A DNA stretch of 23,545 nucleotides from CAYNYI01 sp964401455 (GTDB lineage: Bacteria > Fibrobacterota > OXYB2-FULL-49-7 > CAYNYI01), in NCBI GenBank assembly GCA_964401455.1, contig CAYNYI010000043.1, positions 1-23,545 on the forward strand, read 5' to 3'. Numbering within the stretch: the first letter of the stretch is position 1; each line of letters begins with the position of its first letter. The translations under genes and the position numbers were made by a program. This document shows, in pieces, positions 1-8,826 of the stretch. A model generated the notes under the pieces. The model was not told the origin of the DNA, did no database searches, and saw only the letters and a program-made list of their open reading frames with translations.

Positions 1-261
1 AAGGCTTTTGATATTTATAAAAAGAATAAGGTCAGGATGCGTTTCCGCCACCGCTATGAGGTTAACCCCAAGTATATAAGCCGCATTGCGGTTGAGAATT
101 TTGTGTTCAGCGGATGCGACGGATCAGGAAGAATTATGCAGGTTATGGAACTTTCAGACCATAAATATTTTATGGGATGTCAGTTTCATCCGGAGCTTAC
201 TTCCAGACTCGAATCTCCGGACCCTCTGTTTTATAATTTAATTAAAAATTCATTGCAATAA
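1..261 (+). CDS. pyrG: CTP synthase, C-terminal fragment (5' end outside window)
   Basis: This is the last 86 codons of CTP synthase, which makes CTP from UTP, ATP and glutamine in the cytoplasm. Only the end of the C-terminal class I glutamine amidotransferase domain is present. The frame is open from base 1 and reads KAFDIYKKNKVRMRFRHRYEVNPKY, the usual RHRHRYEVN block of PyrG. It then has FSGCDGSGRIMQVMEL and GCQFHPEL, where the His and Glu of the Cys-His-Glu triad lie in HPE. It ends with PDPLFYNLIKNS, the normal family C-terminus, so the gene is intact at this end. The nucleophilic Cys and the synthetase domain lie upstream of the window. The stop is 11 bases before carB, so the two genes probably share a transcript. 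Confidence 0.95.
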   Translation, partial: KAFDIYKKNKVRMRFRHRYEVNPKYISRIAVENFVFSGCDGSGRIMQVMELSDHKYFMGCQFHPELTSRLESPDPLFYNLIKNSLQ

Positions 262-272
262 AGGATTCTTCT

Positions 273-3200
273 ATGCCCGGACGAAAGGACATTAAAAAAA
301 TTCTGATAATCGGTTCCGGACCAATTGTCATAGGTCAGGCCTGCGAATTTGATTATTCCGGAGCTCAGGCCTGTAAAGTACTTAAAAGCGAAGGCTATCA
401 TGTAATACTTATAAACAGTAACCCGGCAACAATAATGACAGATCCGGAGATGGCCGATCAGACCTATGTGGAGCCAATAACAGTCGAAACAATAGAGAAG
501 ATAATCATCAAGGAAAAGCCCGACAGTATTCTTCCGACGCTCGGCGGGCAGACGGCCTTGAACGCGGCGGTGGGGCTGGCCGAACAGGGGATACTTGATA
601 AATATAATGTGAAGCTTCTCGGCGCCAATCTTAAGTCTATAAGAAAAGCGGAAAACAGAGACCTGTTCAAAGAGGCAATGGACAAAATCGGACTTGAAAG
701 TCCGAAAAGCGACATAGCCCATACTCTTGAGGAAGCTCTGGACTCAGCTTCGAGAATGGGATTTCCGCTAATAATACGCCCCTCTTTTACACTCGGGGGG
801 TCCGGTGGAAATGTTGCTTATAATATTGAAGAATTCCGGGAATTCGTTAGCTGGGGTCTCAACCTGAGTCCCGAAAACGAAGTCCTAATAGAAGAATCGG
901 TGGCAGGGTGGAAGGAATATGAACTCGAGGTTATGAGAGACAGAAAAGACAATGTTGTCATTATCTGTTCAATTGAGAACCTTGATCCTATGGGTGTACA
1001 TACCGGAGACAGCATTACGGTTGCTCCCGCTCAGACCCTGACTGACAAAGAATATCAGGTAATGAGAGACGCTTCTCTTAAAATAATCCGGGAAATAGGT
1101 GTGGATACCGGTGGGTCCAATATCCAGTTCGCGGTTAATCCGCGTGACGGCAGGATTTATGTTATTGAAATGAACCCCCGTGTTTCGAGAAGTTCGGCCC
1201 TCGCTTCAAAGGCAACCGGGTTCCCTATTGCCAAGATAGCCGCGAAACTCGCGGTAGGTTTTACTCTGGACGAGATACAGAACGACATTACCCGTGAAAC
1301 ACCTGCCTGCTTTGAACCGACAATCGATTATGTCGTGACCAAATGGCCGCGTTTTACTTTCGAAAAATTCCCGGAGACAGCTTCAGAACTTACAGTCCAG
1401 ATGAAATCTGTCGGAGAGGCCATGTCCATAGGGCGTACTTTTAAAGAGTCGCTGCAGAAAGCGATCCGTTCTCTTGAGATAGAACGTTATTCTCTTGATA
1501 ATTGTTATCTGCCGGAAAAGCTTACTAAAACTGAGCTTATCGCGACCCTCAAAACCAACTGCTGGGACAGAATATGGTATGTTGCCGAAGCCCTGCGCCG
1601 CGGCTTGAATGTGGATGAGGTGTATGCTCATACCGGTATAGACCCTTGGTTTATTAATAATATTCTGGATATAATAAGGTGTGAGAAATCGATAAAAAAA
1701 CACGCTTCGGCCAATCCGAAAAAACCGGAGACAACCCTTATTGCCGATGCCAAGAAAATGGGGTTTTCAGACCGCTATCTCTGCGGCCTTTATAATATGA
1801 AAGAAAAAGCTTTCAGAAAATTTCGGCTCAGAAAAAAAATAGTACCCGTATTTAAAAAAGTAGATACATGCGCCGCGGAGTTCGAGGCCTATACCCCTTA
1901 TTTTTACTCGAGTTATGATTTCGAGGATGAGGCGGTTCCTTCCGACCGCCGTAAAATAATGATCCTCGGGGGAGGACCAAACCGCATAGGACAGGGAATA
2001 GAATTTGATTATTGCTGCGTGCACGCGGCTTTCGCTCTCCGTGAGGAAAATATTGAGACAATAATGGTCAACTGCAACCCCGAAACTGTCAGTACAGATT
2101 ATGATACTTCCGACCGGCTTTATTTTGAGCCGCTCACCTATGAGGATGTAATGTCTATTATTGATACCGAAAAGCCTGACGGACTTATAGTTCAGTTCGG
2201 CGGCCAAACTCCGCTGAAACTCGCGGATTCGCTCAAAGAGGCCGGTGTAAATATTATCGGTACCTCTCCCGAGAGCATAGCGATGGCGGAAGACCGTAAG
2301 CTTTTTTCCGGCCTTATCAGGAAATTGAAATTGAAACAACCTCCCAGCGGAACGGCGACTTCATACGGTGCGGCGCTTAAGACCGCCCGGAGGCTTAAAT
2401 TCCCGCTGATGATTAGGCCTTCATTCGTACTTGGCGGGAGGGCTATGGAGATAGTCTATGACGAGAAAGAGCTTCGTCAGAGTTTCGATAATGCCATCTT
2501 CGCCTCACCTGAGCATCCGGTATTGATAGATAAGTTTCTCGAGGGCGCTACCGAGGTTGATGTCGATGCTATCTGCGACGGAAAAAAGGTGGTTATCGGG
2601 GGCGTAATGGAGCATATAGAGGAAGCCGGAGTCCATTCGGGGGACAGCGCTTGTGTGCTTCCGCCCATAATGCTCGAAAAAAAGCTGATAAATGAGATTA
2701 AAAAACAGACAAAAGAGATTGCCCTGGCAATGGAAGTCAGGGGACTCCTTAATATCCAGTTCGCGGTAAAAGACGGTGAAATTTTTATTCTTGAGGTAAA
2801 TCCCAGGGCTTCACGGACCATCCCTTTTGTCAGCAAGACCATCGGGGTTCCCCTTGCCAAATTGGCGGCTAAGGTCATGTCCGGAAGGTCTCTGCGGAGT
2901 CTCGGGTTTGTTAAGGAGGTCTCTCACAGGCATCTTTCGGTAAAAGAAGCCGTATTTCCTTTTCTTAAATTCACAAATGTTGATACAATGCTCGGACCGG
3001 AAATGAAATCTACCGGAGAAGTAATGGGTGTCGATTATGATTTCGGCAGAGCTTTCGCTAAATCGCAGCTCGCCGCCGGAGTCAATCTTCCGCTTGATGG
3101 TACGGTTTTTATAAGCGTAAAAGATTCCGATAAAAAAGCGGCTATCGAAATAGCGGCGGCTTTTTATAAAATGGGATTTAAAATAATAGCCACACGAGGC

Positions 3201-3500
3201 ACCTGTATTAATCTTATTGAGAATAATATACCGTCCGAGTTTATCCGTAAAGTGGCCGAAGGAAGGCCGAACATTGTTGACGCCATAATTAACGGCGATG
3301 CCAATATAGTTATTAATACAACTGCCGGAAAGCAGCCGATTAAGGATTCTTTCTCTTTGCGAAGGAGCAGCCTTGACAAAGGAGTACCCTATTTTACCAC
3401 TGTGCAGGGAGCTCTCGCCGCCGCAAAAGCGGTCATCGCGCTTAAGAATAAAAGCCGGCCGCTGAAAGTAATGTCGCTTCAGAGATACTATAAATCATAA
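273..3500 (+). CDS. carB: Carbamoyl-phosphate synthase large subunit
   Basis: CarB uses ammonia passed from CarA, bicarbonate and two ATP to make carbamoyl phosphate for pyrimidines and arginine. The 1075-residue length is normal. The protein shows the family's internal duplication. The first ATP-grasp half begins KKILIIGSGPIVIGQACEFD and contains SFTLGGSGGN and EMNPRVSRSSALASKATG. A helical oligomerisation segment follows (about 400-550). The second half begins IMILGGGPNRIGQGIEFDY near residue 565 and contains SFVLGGRAMEIVYD and EVNPRASRTIPFVSK. The last roughly 130 residues form the MGS-like allosteric domain (TRGTCINLIENNIPSEFIRKVAEGRPNI...). The ATG start has an AAAGGA site 7 bases upstream. 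It lies between pyrG and purF with 10-11 base gaps. I see no truncation or frameshift. Confidence 0.98.
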   Translation: MPGRKDIKKILIIGSGPIVIGQACEFDYSGAQACKVLKSEGYHVILINSNPATIMTDPEMADQTYVEPITVETIEKIIIKEKPDSILPTLGGQTALNAAVGLAEQGILDKYNVKLLGANLKSIRKAENRDLFKEAMDKIGLESPKSDIAHTLEEALDSASRMGFPLIIRPSFTLGGSGGNVAYNIEEFREFVSWGLNLSPENEVLIEESVAGWKEYELEVMRDRKDNVVIICSIENLDPMGVHTGDSITVAPAQTLTDKEYQVMRDASLKIIREIGVDTGGSNIQFAVNPRDGRIYVIEMNPRVSRSSALASKATGFPIAKIAAKLAVGFTLDEIQNDITRETPACFEPTIDYVVTKWPRFTFEKFPETASELTVQMKSVGEAMSIGRTFKESLQKAIRSLEIERYSLDNCYLPEKLTKTELIATLKTNCWDRIWYVAEALRRGLNVDEVYAHTGIDPWFINNILDIIRCEKSIKKHASANPKKPETTLIADAKKMGFSDRYLCGLYNMKEKAFRKFRLRKKIVPVFKKVDTCAAEFEAYTPYFYSSYDFEDEAVPSDRRKIMILGGGPNRIGQGIEFDYCCVHAAFALREENIETIMVNCNPETVSTDYDTSDRLYFEPLTYEDVMSIIDTEKPDGLIVQFGGQTPLKLADSLKEAGVNIIGTSPESIAMAEDRKLFSGLIRKLKLKQPPSGTATSYGAALKTARRLKFPLMIRPSFVLGGRAMEIVYDEKELRQSFDNAIFASPEHPVLIDKFLEGATEVDVDAICDGKKVVIGGVMEHIEEAGVHSGDSACVLPPIMLEKKLINEIKKQTKEIALAMEVRGLLNIQFAVKDGEIFILEVNPRASRTIPFVSKTIGVPLAKLAAKVMSGRSLRSLGFVKEVSHRHLSVKEAVFPFLKFTNVDTMLGPEMKSTGEVMGVDYDFGRAFAKSQLAAGVNLPLDGTVFISVKDSDKKAAIEIAAAFYKMGFKIIATRGTCINLIENNIPSEFIRKVAEGRPNIVDAIINGDANIVINTTAGKQPIKDSFSLRRSSLDKGVPYFTTVQGALAAAKAVIALKNKSRPLKVMSLQRYYKS

Positions 3501-3510
3501 GGAGACCGTT

Positions 3511-4911
3511 GTGTCTGATATAATTTATGAGGAATGCGGAATAGCTGGAGTTTGTGGAAACGGTGATACTGTTCCGGATACTCTTTTAGCTCTGCATGCT
3601 CTTCAGCACCGAGGCCAGGAAAGCGCGGGTGTCGCGGTTAATAATTCCGGACGCATTCTTTGCTATAAAAAAATGGGTCTTGTCTCCAGGGTGACACAAA
3701 AAATTAAAAATTTTGATGAATATTCCGGCCCGGTATCTATCGGACATGCGAGGTATTCCACGACGGGTTTTACAAATCTTGTTAATTCACAGCCGATACT
3801 TGTTGACTACAAAGACGGCCAGCTCGCCATTGCCCACAACGGGAACATTGTGAATGCCGCGCAGCTCAGAAGACAGATGGAAAAAAACGGTTCTATCTTT
3901 CAGTCCACGAATGACAGTGAGATAATACTTCATCTCTTGGCGAGATCCAGGAAACGAAGCCTCATTGAAAAGCTTAAGGAATCTTTTAAAAAGCTGAAAG
4001 GCGCTTTTTCGCTTGTTCTTTTAAATAAAGATGTTCTGATCGCCTCACGGGATCCGCTCGGAATCCGTCCGCTCTGTTTTGGGGTGCGCGACGACAATTC
4101 CTATGTGATCGCGTCCGAAACATGCGCTCTCGATATAGTCAACGCAAGATACGTCCGGGACATTGACCCGGGAGAAATTCTTGTTTTCCGCCAGGGTGAA
4201 CCTCCGGTTTCTCATAATTATTCTAAAAGCAGGCGCTCGGCCCACTGCGTATTCGAGTATATATATTTCTCAAGACCGGACAGCAGGGTCTTCGGGCAGA
4301 ACGTCGATAAAATAAGACGTTTTCTCGGGAAGAAACTCGCCGAAGAGAGCCCGGTTGACGCGGATATAGTAATATCAGTTCCGGATTCCAGTAATACGGC
4401 CGCACTGGGATATGCATCAGAATCGGGTATCCCTTTTGAGATCGGTCTTATAAGAAATCATTATGTGGGGCGCACGTTCATCAGCCCCAAACAGAATGAC
4501 CGTGAAAACAAAGTTAAAATAAAGTTTAACACCGTTCGCGGAGTGCTGAAAGGTAAAAGGGTTGTTGTAGTTGATGACTCAATTGTGAGGGGAACCACCT
4601 TGAAAAAGCTGGTCGAGTTAATTAAAACAGCCGGAACAAAGGAGATTCACCTTCGCATAAGTTCTCCGCCTGTCAGGCATCCCTGTTTTTACGGAATGGA
4701 CTTTCCGACTTCATCGGAATTGTTTGCCAATAAAATGACTATCAAAAAGATGACAAAGTATCTGGGTGTTGATTCCCTTGCCTACCTTTCAAACGAAGGT
4801 CTTAAAAGCTGTGTTGAAAGAAACGGCCGCGGATATTGCTATGGATGTTTTGTGGGTAAATATCCGGCCGGCCTGAAGGGCGGTTCATCTAAAAACGTTT
4901 TTGAAAAATAA
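3511..4911 (+). CDS. purF: Amidophosphoribosyltransferase (iron-sulfur type)
   Basis: PurF catalyses the first committed step of purine synthesis: PRPP plus glutamine gives phosphoribosylamine. The start is GTG, with AAGGAG about 7 bases upstream. The predicted N-terminus MSDIIYEECGIAGV implies an 8-residue propeptide removed to expose the class II amidotransferase nucleophile Cys9. The glutaminase domain contains HRGQESAG, GHARYST and AHNGNI. The PRPP-binding loop VVVVDDSIVRGTT is at about 351-363. Four cysteines (C246, C392, and C443/C446 in CYGC) match the ligand pattern of the Bacillus-type enzyme. I therefore infer a [4Fe-4S] cluster and an oxygen-sensitive enzyme. The gene lies between carB and carA; the stop is followed after two bases by an ATG, though the likelier carA start is 12 bases further on. 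Confidence 0.97.
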   Translation: MSDIIYEECGIAGVCGNGDTVPDTLLALHALQHRGQESAGVAVNNSGRILCYKKMGLVSRVTQKIKNFDEYSGPVSIGHARYSTTGFTNLVNSQPILVDYKDGQLAIAHNGNIVNAAQLRRQMEKNGSIFQSTNDSEIILHLLARSRKRSLIEKLKESFKKLKGAFSLVLLNKDVLIASRDPLGIRPLCFGVRDDNSYVIASETCALDIVNARYVRDIDPGEILVFRQGEPPVSHNYSKSRRSAHCVFEYIYFSRPDSRVFGQNVDKIRRFLGKKLAEESPVDADIVISVPDSSNTAALGYASESGIPFEIGLIRNHYVGRTFISPKQNDRENKVKIKFNTVRGVLKGKRVVVVDDSIVRGTTLKKLVELIKTAGTKEIHLRISSPPVRHPCFYGMDFPTSSELFANKMTIKKMTKYLGVDSLAYLSNEGLKSCVERNGRGYCYGCFVGKYPAGLKGGSSKNVFEK

Positions 4912-4915
4912 TTAT

Positions 4916-4920
4916 GAGGA
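4916..4920 (+). promoter_or_regulatory. Ribosome-binding site that decides the carA start
   Basis: GAGGA lies 5 bases before the ATG at 4926. The upstream in-frame ATG at 4914 has only AT-rich purF-end sequence before it, with no Shine-Dalgarno match, and it overlaps this site. The ATG at 4926 also gives the family-typical start MKAILLLEDG. Confidence 0.6.
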
Positions 4921-4925
4921 AAACT

Positions 4926-6047
4926 ATGAAAGCGATACTTCTATTAGAGGACGGTTTTTTTATAGAGGGCAAAGGCTTTGGAGCCAGGTGCGAAAAGTTC
5001 GGTGAAGTAGTCTTTAACACCAGCATGACGGGTTATCAGGAGATAGCCACAGATCCTTCCTACAATGAACAGATTATCATTATGACCTATCCTCAGATAG
5101 GTAATTACGGGGTTAATCCTGATGACACAGAGTCGACAAAGTGCTTTATCAGTGGTTTTGTTGTAAAAGAAAATTGTTCTTACCCTTCCAATTGGAGGTG
5201 TGAGGAAACCCTTGACTCATATTTTAAACGCGAGGGTATACCGGGAATAGAAGATGTCGATACAAGGATGCTTGTTCGCAGAATTCGTGAAAAAGGGGCT
5301 ATGAAAGGAATACTTTCTGTCGGGAATCCGGATGTCAATAAGATGCGGGAAAGACTTAAAAAATATGAAGGTCTTGTAGGCAGAGACATTGTCAAGGACG
5401 TTACCTGCAATAAAAAATATAAATGGAAAAAGGGTGTTTACGATCCTTATACCGGAAAACATTCCCGGGGAACTTCTGATTACCGGATTGCTGTAATGGA
5501 CTACGGAGTAAAAAACAATATTCTTCGCCTGCTAAGGAGTTCCGGGTTTGATTTAACGGTTTTCCCGGCTTCGACTCCGGCGGAAAAAGTGCTTTCTTCG
5601 GAACCGGACGGAATTTTTCTCTCTAATGGTCCGGGGGATCCTTCGGCCCTGGATGAGGCAGTGCGGAATATACAGAAGATGCTCGGCAAGGTTCCGATTT
5701 TCGGAATTTGCCTCGGGCATCAGCTGCTCGCTCTCGCACTCGGCGGAAATACATATAAACTTAAATTCGGGCATCGGGGAGCCAATCATCCGGTAAAAAA
5801 CCTTGAGACCGAAGAAGTCGAAATTACCTCGCAAAACCACGGCTTCTGCGTGGATCTTGACAGTCTGAAAGGCAGAGGTGTGCAAAGTACGCACATCAAT
5901 CTTAATGACAAAACATCGGAAGGCCTGAAACACTCAAAGCACAGGGCCTTTTCTGTTCAGTATCATCCTGAAGCCTCTCCCGGACCGCATGATTCGGTTT
6001 ATCTGTTTTCAGAATTCAGGAAACTCATTGAAGAATCCCGGAATTGA
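4926..6047 (+). CDS. carA: Carbamoyl-phosphate synthase small (glutaminase) subunit
   Basis: CarA hydrolyses glutamine and channels ammonia to CarB. The protein is 373 residues from the chosen ATG at 4926; an ATG at 4914 would add four residues but lacks a ribosome-binding site. The N-terminal small-subunit domain shows MTGYQEIATDPSYNEQIIIMTYPQIGNYGVN. The C-terminal class I amidotransferase domain starts near 185 (YRIAVMDYGVKNNILR). It carries FLSNGPGDP, the nucleophile Cys262 in GICLGHQ, and His347/Glu349 in QYHPEASPGPHDS, so the catalytic triad is complete. It is the last gene of the pyrG-carB-purF-carA run. It is separated from its partner carB by purF, which is an unusual order. No obvious terminator follows. 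Confidence 0.97.
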   Translation: MKAILLLEDGFFIEGKGFGARCEKFGEVVFNTSMTGYQEIATDPSYNEQIIIMTYPQIGNYGVNPDDTESTKCFISGFVVKENCSYPSNWRCEETLDSYFKREGIPGIEDVDTRMLVRRIREKGAMKGILSVGNPDVNKMRERLKKYEGLVGRDIVKDVTCNKKYKWKKGVYDPYTGKHSRGTSDYRIAVMDYGVKNNILRLLRSSGFDLTVFPASTPAEKVLSSEPDGIFLSNGPGDPSALDEAVRNIQKMLGKVPIFGICLGHQLLALALGGNTYKLKFGHRGANHPVKNLETEEVEITSQNHGFCVDLDSLKGRGVQSTHINLNDKTSEGLKHSKHRAFSVQYHPEASPGPHDSVYLFSEFRKLIEESRN

Positions 6048-6072
6048 TTTTACGGAGGCAAAATAGTATTAT
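6044..6072 (+). promoter_or_regulatory. Candidate sigma-70-type promoter for the phosphohexomutase operon
   Basis: TTGATT (6044-6049, 4 of 6 to TTGACA) and TATTAT (6067-6072, 5 of 6 to TATAAT) are separated by exactly 17 bases. The -35 box overlaps the carA stop codon. Transcription would begin near 6079, giving a leader of about 40 bases before the ATG at 6121. This is a match by eye to the consensus and is not experimentally supported. Confidence 0.4.
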
Positions 6073-6120
6073 GTCCTTAATAACTGTGTCATTCCATTAT
6101 TAAAAGCAGGAGTATAAAAA

Positions 6121-7902
6121 ATGCAGCAGGACATTATCGAAAAAGCTGAACAATGGAAAAAAGCCGCGCCGGAAGACGCGCCGGAAATTCAGGCCCTTAT
6201 TGATTCAGGGAATGAAAAAGAGCTTTTCGACCGGTTTTATAAAGATTTAAGTTTCGGGACCGGAGGGCTCAGGGGTGTTATAGGCGCCGGAACAAACAGA
6301 ATGAACAGTTCCGTTGTGGCCATGGCCACACAGGGTTTTGCTTCATATATAACTGCCGCTTTCGGAAATGATTCGAAAAAAAGGGGGGTTGTTATTGCCT
6401 GTGATTCCAGACGCAAATCCGATGAGTTTGCCCTGGAAACCGCTCTCGTTTTCTGTGGAAACGCTATTAAAACATATCTGTTTGATTCGCTTCGTCCTAC
6501 ACCGGAGCTTTCTTTTGCTGTGCGTCATCTTGACTGCTGTGCGGGCGTTGTCATTACAGCGAGTCATAATCCTCCGGAATATAACGGTTACAAAGCATAC
6601 TGGGAAGACGGGGGACAGCTTGTTCCGCCCCATGATAAAGGAGTAATTCAGGAGGTCAGGAAAATCTCCGGAATGAATGACGTTAAAAAAATATCTAAAG
6701 CGGAAGCCGTATCTCAGGGCATCCTTAAAATAATTTCAGAGGAAGTTGATGTCCCTTATTATGAGGCGATCCAGACCTTGATTGTCCGCCCGGATCTCTG
6801 CCGAAAATGGGGAGGGGAAATTAAAATAGTTTATTCGCCCATTCACGGTACCGGAAATGTCCCCGTGCGGGAATCTCTGCGAAGGGCGGGTTTTACAAAT
6901 GTCCATATTGTGGAGGAACAGGAAAAACCGGACGGTGAGTTTCCGACAGTTGAGTATCCCAATCCCGAAGAGCGAGACGCCATGGCGCTTTCTCTCAAAA
7001 AGGGAGCGGAAATCGACGCCGATATTGTTTTTGCCACGGATCCGGATTCTGACCGGATGGCTATTGCCGCCAAAGACAGCTCCGGAGAATTCCGTCTTTA
7101 TAATGGTAATCAGATCGGGTCAATGCTGGCTTACTACATATTTAAAAGTAAAAAAGAAAACGGGACGCTCCCTGATAACGGCGCCTTGATAAAGACGATA
7201 GTTACGACGGAACTTCAGAAGGAAATCGCTGAAAGCTTCGGGGTTAAGTCGTTTGATGTTCTTACGGGATTTAAATATATAGGCGAAAAAATACTTGAAT
7301 TCGAAAAGAAAAGAGATTCCGGAGAGGATTCTTATGAATACCTTTTCGGTGGAGAGGAAAGCTTTGGTTATCTTGCGGGGACATTTGTAAGAGACAAAGA
7401 CGCGGTTATCGCTTGCACTCTCGCGGCGGAAGTCAGCGCTTATGCAAAAGAAAAAGGGATTTCTGTTGGTGAATTCCTTGATGAGATATATGCGGAATAT
7501 GGGCTTTACAGAGAAGACCTTGAATATATTGTATATAAAGGCGCCGAAGGATCGCAAAAAATCAAATCCCTGATGGAAAAGCTCAGAAAAGAAGTCCCCT
7601 CCTCAATAAAGGGCGCAGATCTTATCGAATACCGTGATTACAAGACATCCCGGATTTACGGCCCCGACGGCGGCGAAAAGGGTAAAATAGATCTCCCTGT
7701 CTCGGATGTGCTTTCTTTCTTTTTCAGCGATGGAACAAAAATTACGGCAAGACCCTCGGGAACCGAGCCAAAAATTAAATTCTATTTTTCCGTGAAAGTT
7801 GATTGCGGGAAGGAAGATATTAAAGATAAAAAGAAGGAATCTGATGCCAAGTTGAGTTCGGTCGTGAAGGAATTTCTATATATGGTAAAGCAGGGAGAAT
7901 AG
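6121..7902 (+). CDS. pgcA: Phosphoglucomutase/phosphomannomutase (alpha-D-phosphohexomutase family)
   Basis: This cytoplasmic enzyme interconverts hexose 1- and 6-phosphates, most likely glucose, through a phosphoserine. The 593-residue length and the N-terminal LSFGTGGLRGVIGAGTNRMN fit the PGM2/PgcA branch rather than the shorter ManB/GlmM branch. The four family signatures are in order. The active-site phosphoserine is S148 in TASHNPPEYNGYK. The Mg-binding loop is D307-P-D309-S-D311-R. The sugar-specificity loop is GGEES at 410-414. The C-terminal phosphate-binding loop is RPSGTEPK from R544. A GCAGGA site precedes the ATG at a slightly long spacing. The stop is directly followed by the next gene's ATG. 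Mannose phosphate or other sugars as substrates cannot be excluded from sequence alone. Confidence 0.93.
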   Translation: MQQDIIEKAEQWKKAAPEDAPEIQALIDSGNEKELFDRFYKDLSFGTGGLRGVIGAGTNRMNSSVVAMATQGFASYITAAFGNDSKKRGVVIACDSRRKSDEFALETALVFCGNAIKTYLFDSLRPTPELSFAVRHLDCCAGVVITASHNPPEYNGYKAYWEDGGQLVPPHDKGVIQEVRKISGMNDVKKISKAEAVSQGILKIISEEVDVPYYEAIQTLIVRPDLCRKWGGEIKIVYSPIHGTGNVPVRESLRRAGFTNVHIVEEQEKPDGEFPTVEYPNPEERDAMALSLKKGAEIDADIVFATDPDSDRMAIAAKDSSGEFRLYNGNQIGSMLAYYIFKSKKENGTLPDNGALIKTIVTTELQKEIAESFGVKSFDVLTGFKYIGEKILEFEKKRDSGEDSYEYLFGGEESFGYLAGTFVRDKDAVIACTLAAEVSAYAKEKGISVGEFLDEIYAEYGLYREDLEYIVYKGAEGSQKIKSLMEKLRKEVPSSIKGADLIEYRDYKTSRIYGPDGGEKGKIDLPVSDVLSFFFSDGTKITARPSGTEPKIKFYFSVKVDCGKEDIKDKKKESDAKLSSVVKEFLYMVKQGE

Positions 7903-8826
7903 ATGTCGCGTGCCGGTTTTTTAGAATTCGTAAAAGACAATCGTCCTGTTCTCAGCGACGGCGCTATGGGAACTATGCTGATGCGAAAAGGCATGGCTCA
8001 TGGAGAATGTCCTGAACTATGGAACGAAACACGCCCCGGGCCCGTAGGAGATGTGGCCGCTGAATATTTTAAAGCCGGCTCTGATATGGTCGAAACAAAT
8101 ACTTTCGGCAGTTCCCCAATAAAACTTTCGGAATTCGGATTATCAGAAAAGGCATTTGAGCTAAGCCGGAAAGGGGCTCTTATTGCGCGTGAGGCCGCAG
8201 AGAAAATCAGCGGCAGACAGGTCTTTGTCGCCGGTTCCATAGGACCTCTCGGTAAGCTGCTTGAACCATACGGAGAACTCAGTCCCGATGACGCTATGGA
8301 AAATTTTCGGGTTCAGATTGAGGGTCTCGCCGCGGGAGGGGTTGACGCTTTGTGTATAGAAACAATGATTTCACTTGAAGAGTCATTGTGCGCACTCAGG
8401 GCCGCTAAAAAATCCGCTCCCGGACTTCCTGTTATCTCGACATTTACTTTTGGAAGAGAGGGAAAGGGCGGGTTTCGAACCATGATGGGGGAAGATGTTG
8501 CTTCTATTGCCGAATCGGTTTTTAATGAGGGCGGTGATATTGTGGGAGCCAACTGCGGACACGGCATAGATACTATGGTGAGCGTATGCGCCGAATTCAA
8601 TGAAATTGTAGATAAAGGCAAAGATAAATTCATAATGGTGCAGGCCAATGCCGGACTTCCTGTTGTTGAAAACGGCGCTTCGGTTTATAAAGAGACGCCG
8701 GAGGTTATGTCCTCCAAAATCGGGAGTCTTATAGAATCCGGTGCCGACATTATAGGCGGATGTTGCGGCACATGTCCATCGCATATAAATGCTTTTTCCA
8801 AAATCATAAGGCCTATGCGTTCATGA
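7903..8826 (+). CDS. Stand-alone homocysteine S-methyltransferase-family protein
   Basis: This 307-residue protein is a single Hcy-binding barrel, like the first module of cobalamin-dependent methionine synthase (MetH) or betaine-homocysteine methyltransferase. The N-terminus has LSDGAMGTMLMRKG, followed by DMVETNTFGSSPIKL. The three zinc-ligand cysteines are present: one in GANCGHGID and two in GGCCGTCPSHI near the C-terminus. It has no folate-binding, B12-binding or activation domain, so it is either one piece of a split MetH or uses another donor such as betaine or S-methylmethionine. The donor cannot be told from sequence. GGGAG precedes the ATG, which touches the stop of the mutase gene. 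The stop overlaps the next ATG (ATGA). Neighbours give no methionine-pathway context. Confidence 0.85.
   Translation: MSRAGFLEFVKDNRPVLSDGAMGTMLMRKGMAHGECPELWNETRPGPVGDVAAEYFKAGSDMVETNTFGSSPIKLSEFGLSEKAFELSRKGALIAREAAEKISGRQVFVAGSIGPLGKLLEPYGELSPDDAMENFRVQIEGLAAGGVDALCIETMISLEESLCALRAAKKSAPGLPVISTFTFGREGKGGFRTMMGEDVASIAESVFNEGGDIVGANCGHGIDTMVSVCAEFNEIVDKGKDKFIMVQANAGLPVVENGASVYKETPEVMSSKIGSLIESGADIIGGCCGTCPSHINAFSKIIRPMRS

Noticed and set aside
1767..2339. 190-codon minus-strand open frame inside carB
   Set aside because: It is entirely within conserved carB sequence and has no recognisable motif or translation start.
4914..4925. Upstream ATG as the carA start
   Set aside because: It has no Shine-Dalgarno site, and it overlaps the GAGGA that serves the ATG at 4926, which gives the family-typical N-terminus.
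6071..6103. Possible 10-codon leader peptide (MSLITVSFHY) behind a GGAGG before the phosphohexomutase gene
   Set aside because: Its ATG lies inside the best -10 box (6067-6072) and the GGAGG is 12 bases away, so it would not be transcribed from that promoter; no codon bias suggests attenuation.
8760..8822. Longer N-terminus for the metallophosphoesterase
   Set aside because: It would overlap the methyltransferase C-terminus by over 60 bases and place 21 unrelated residues before the first metal motif; the ATGA overlap at 8823 is a better start.
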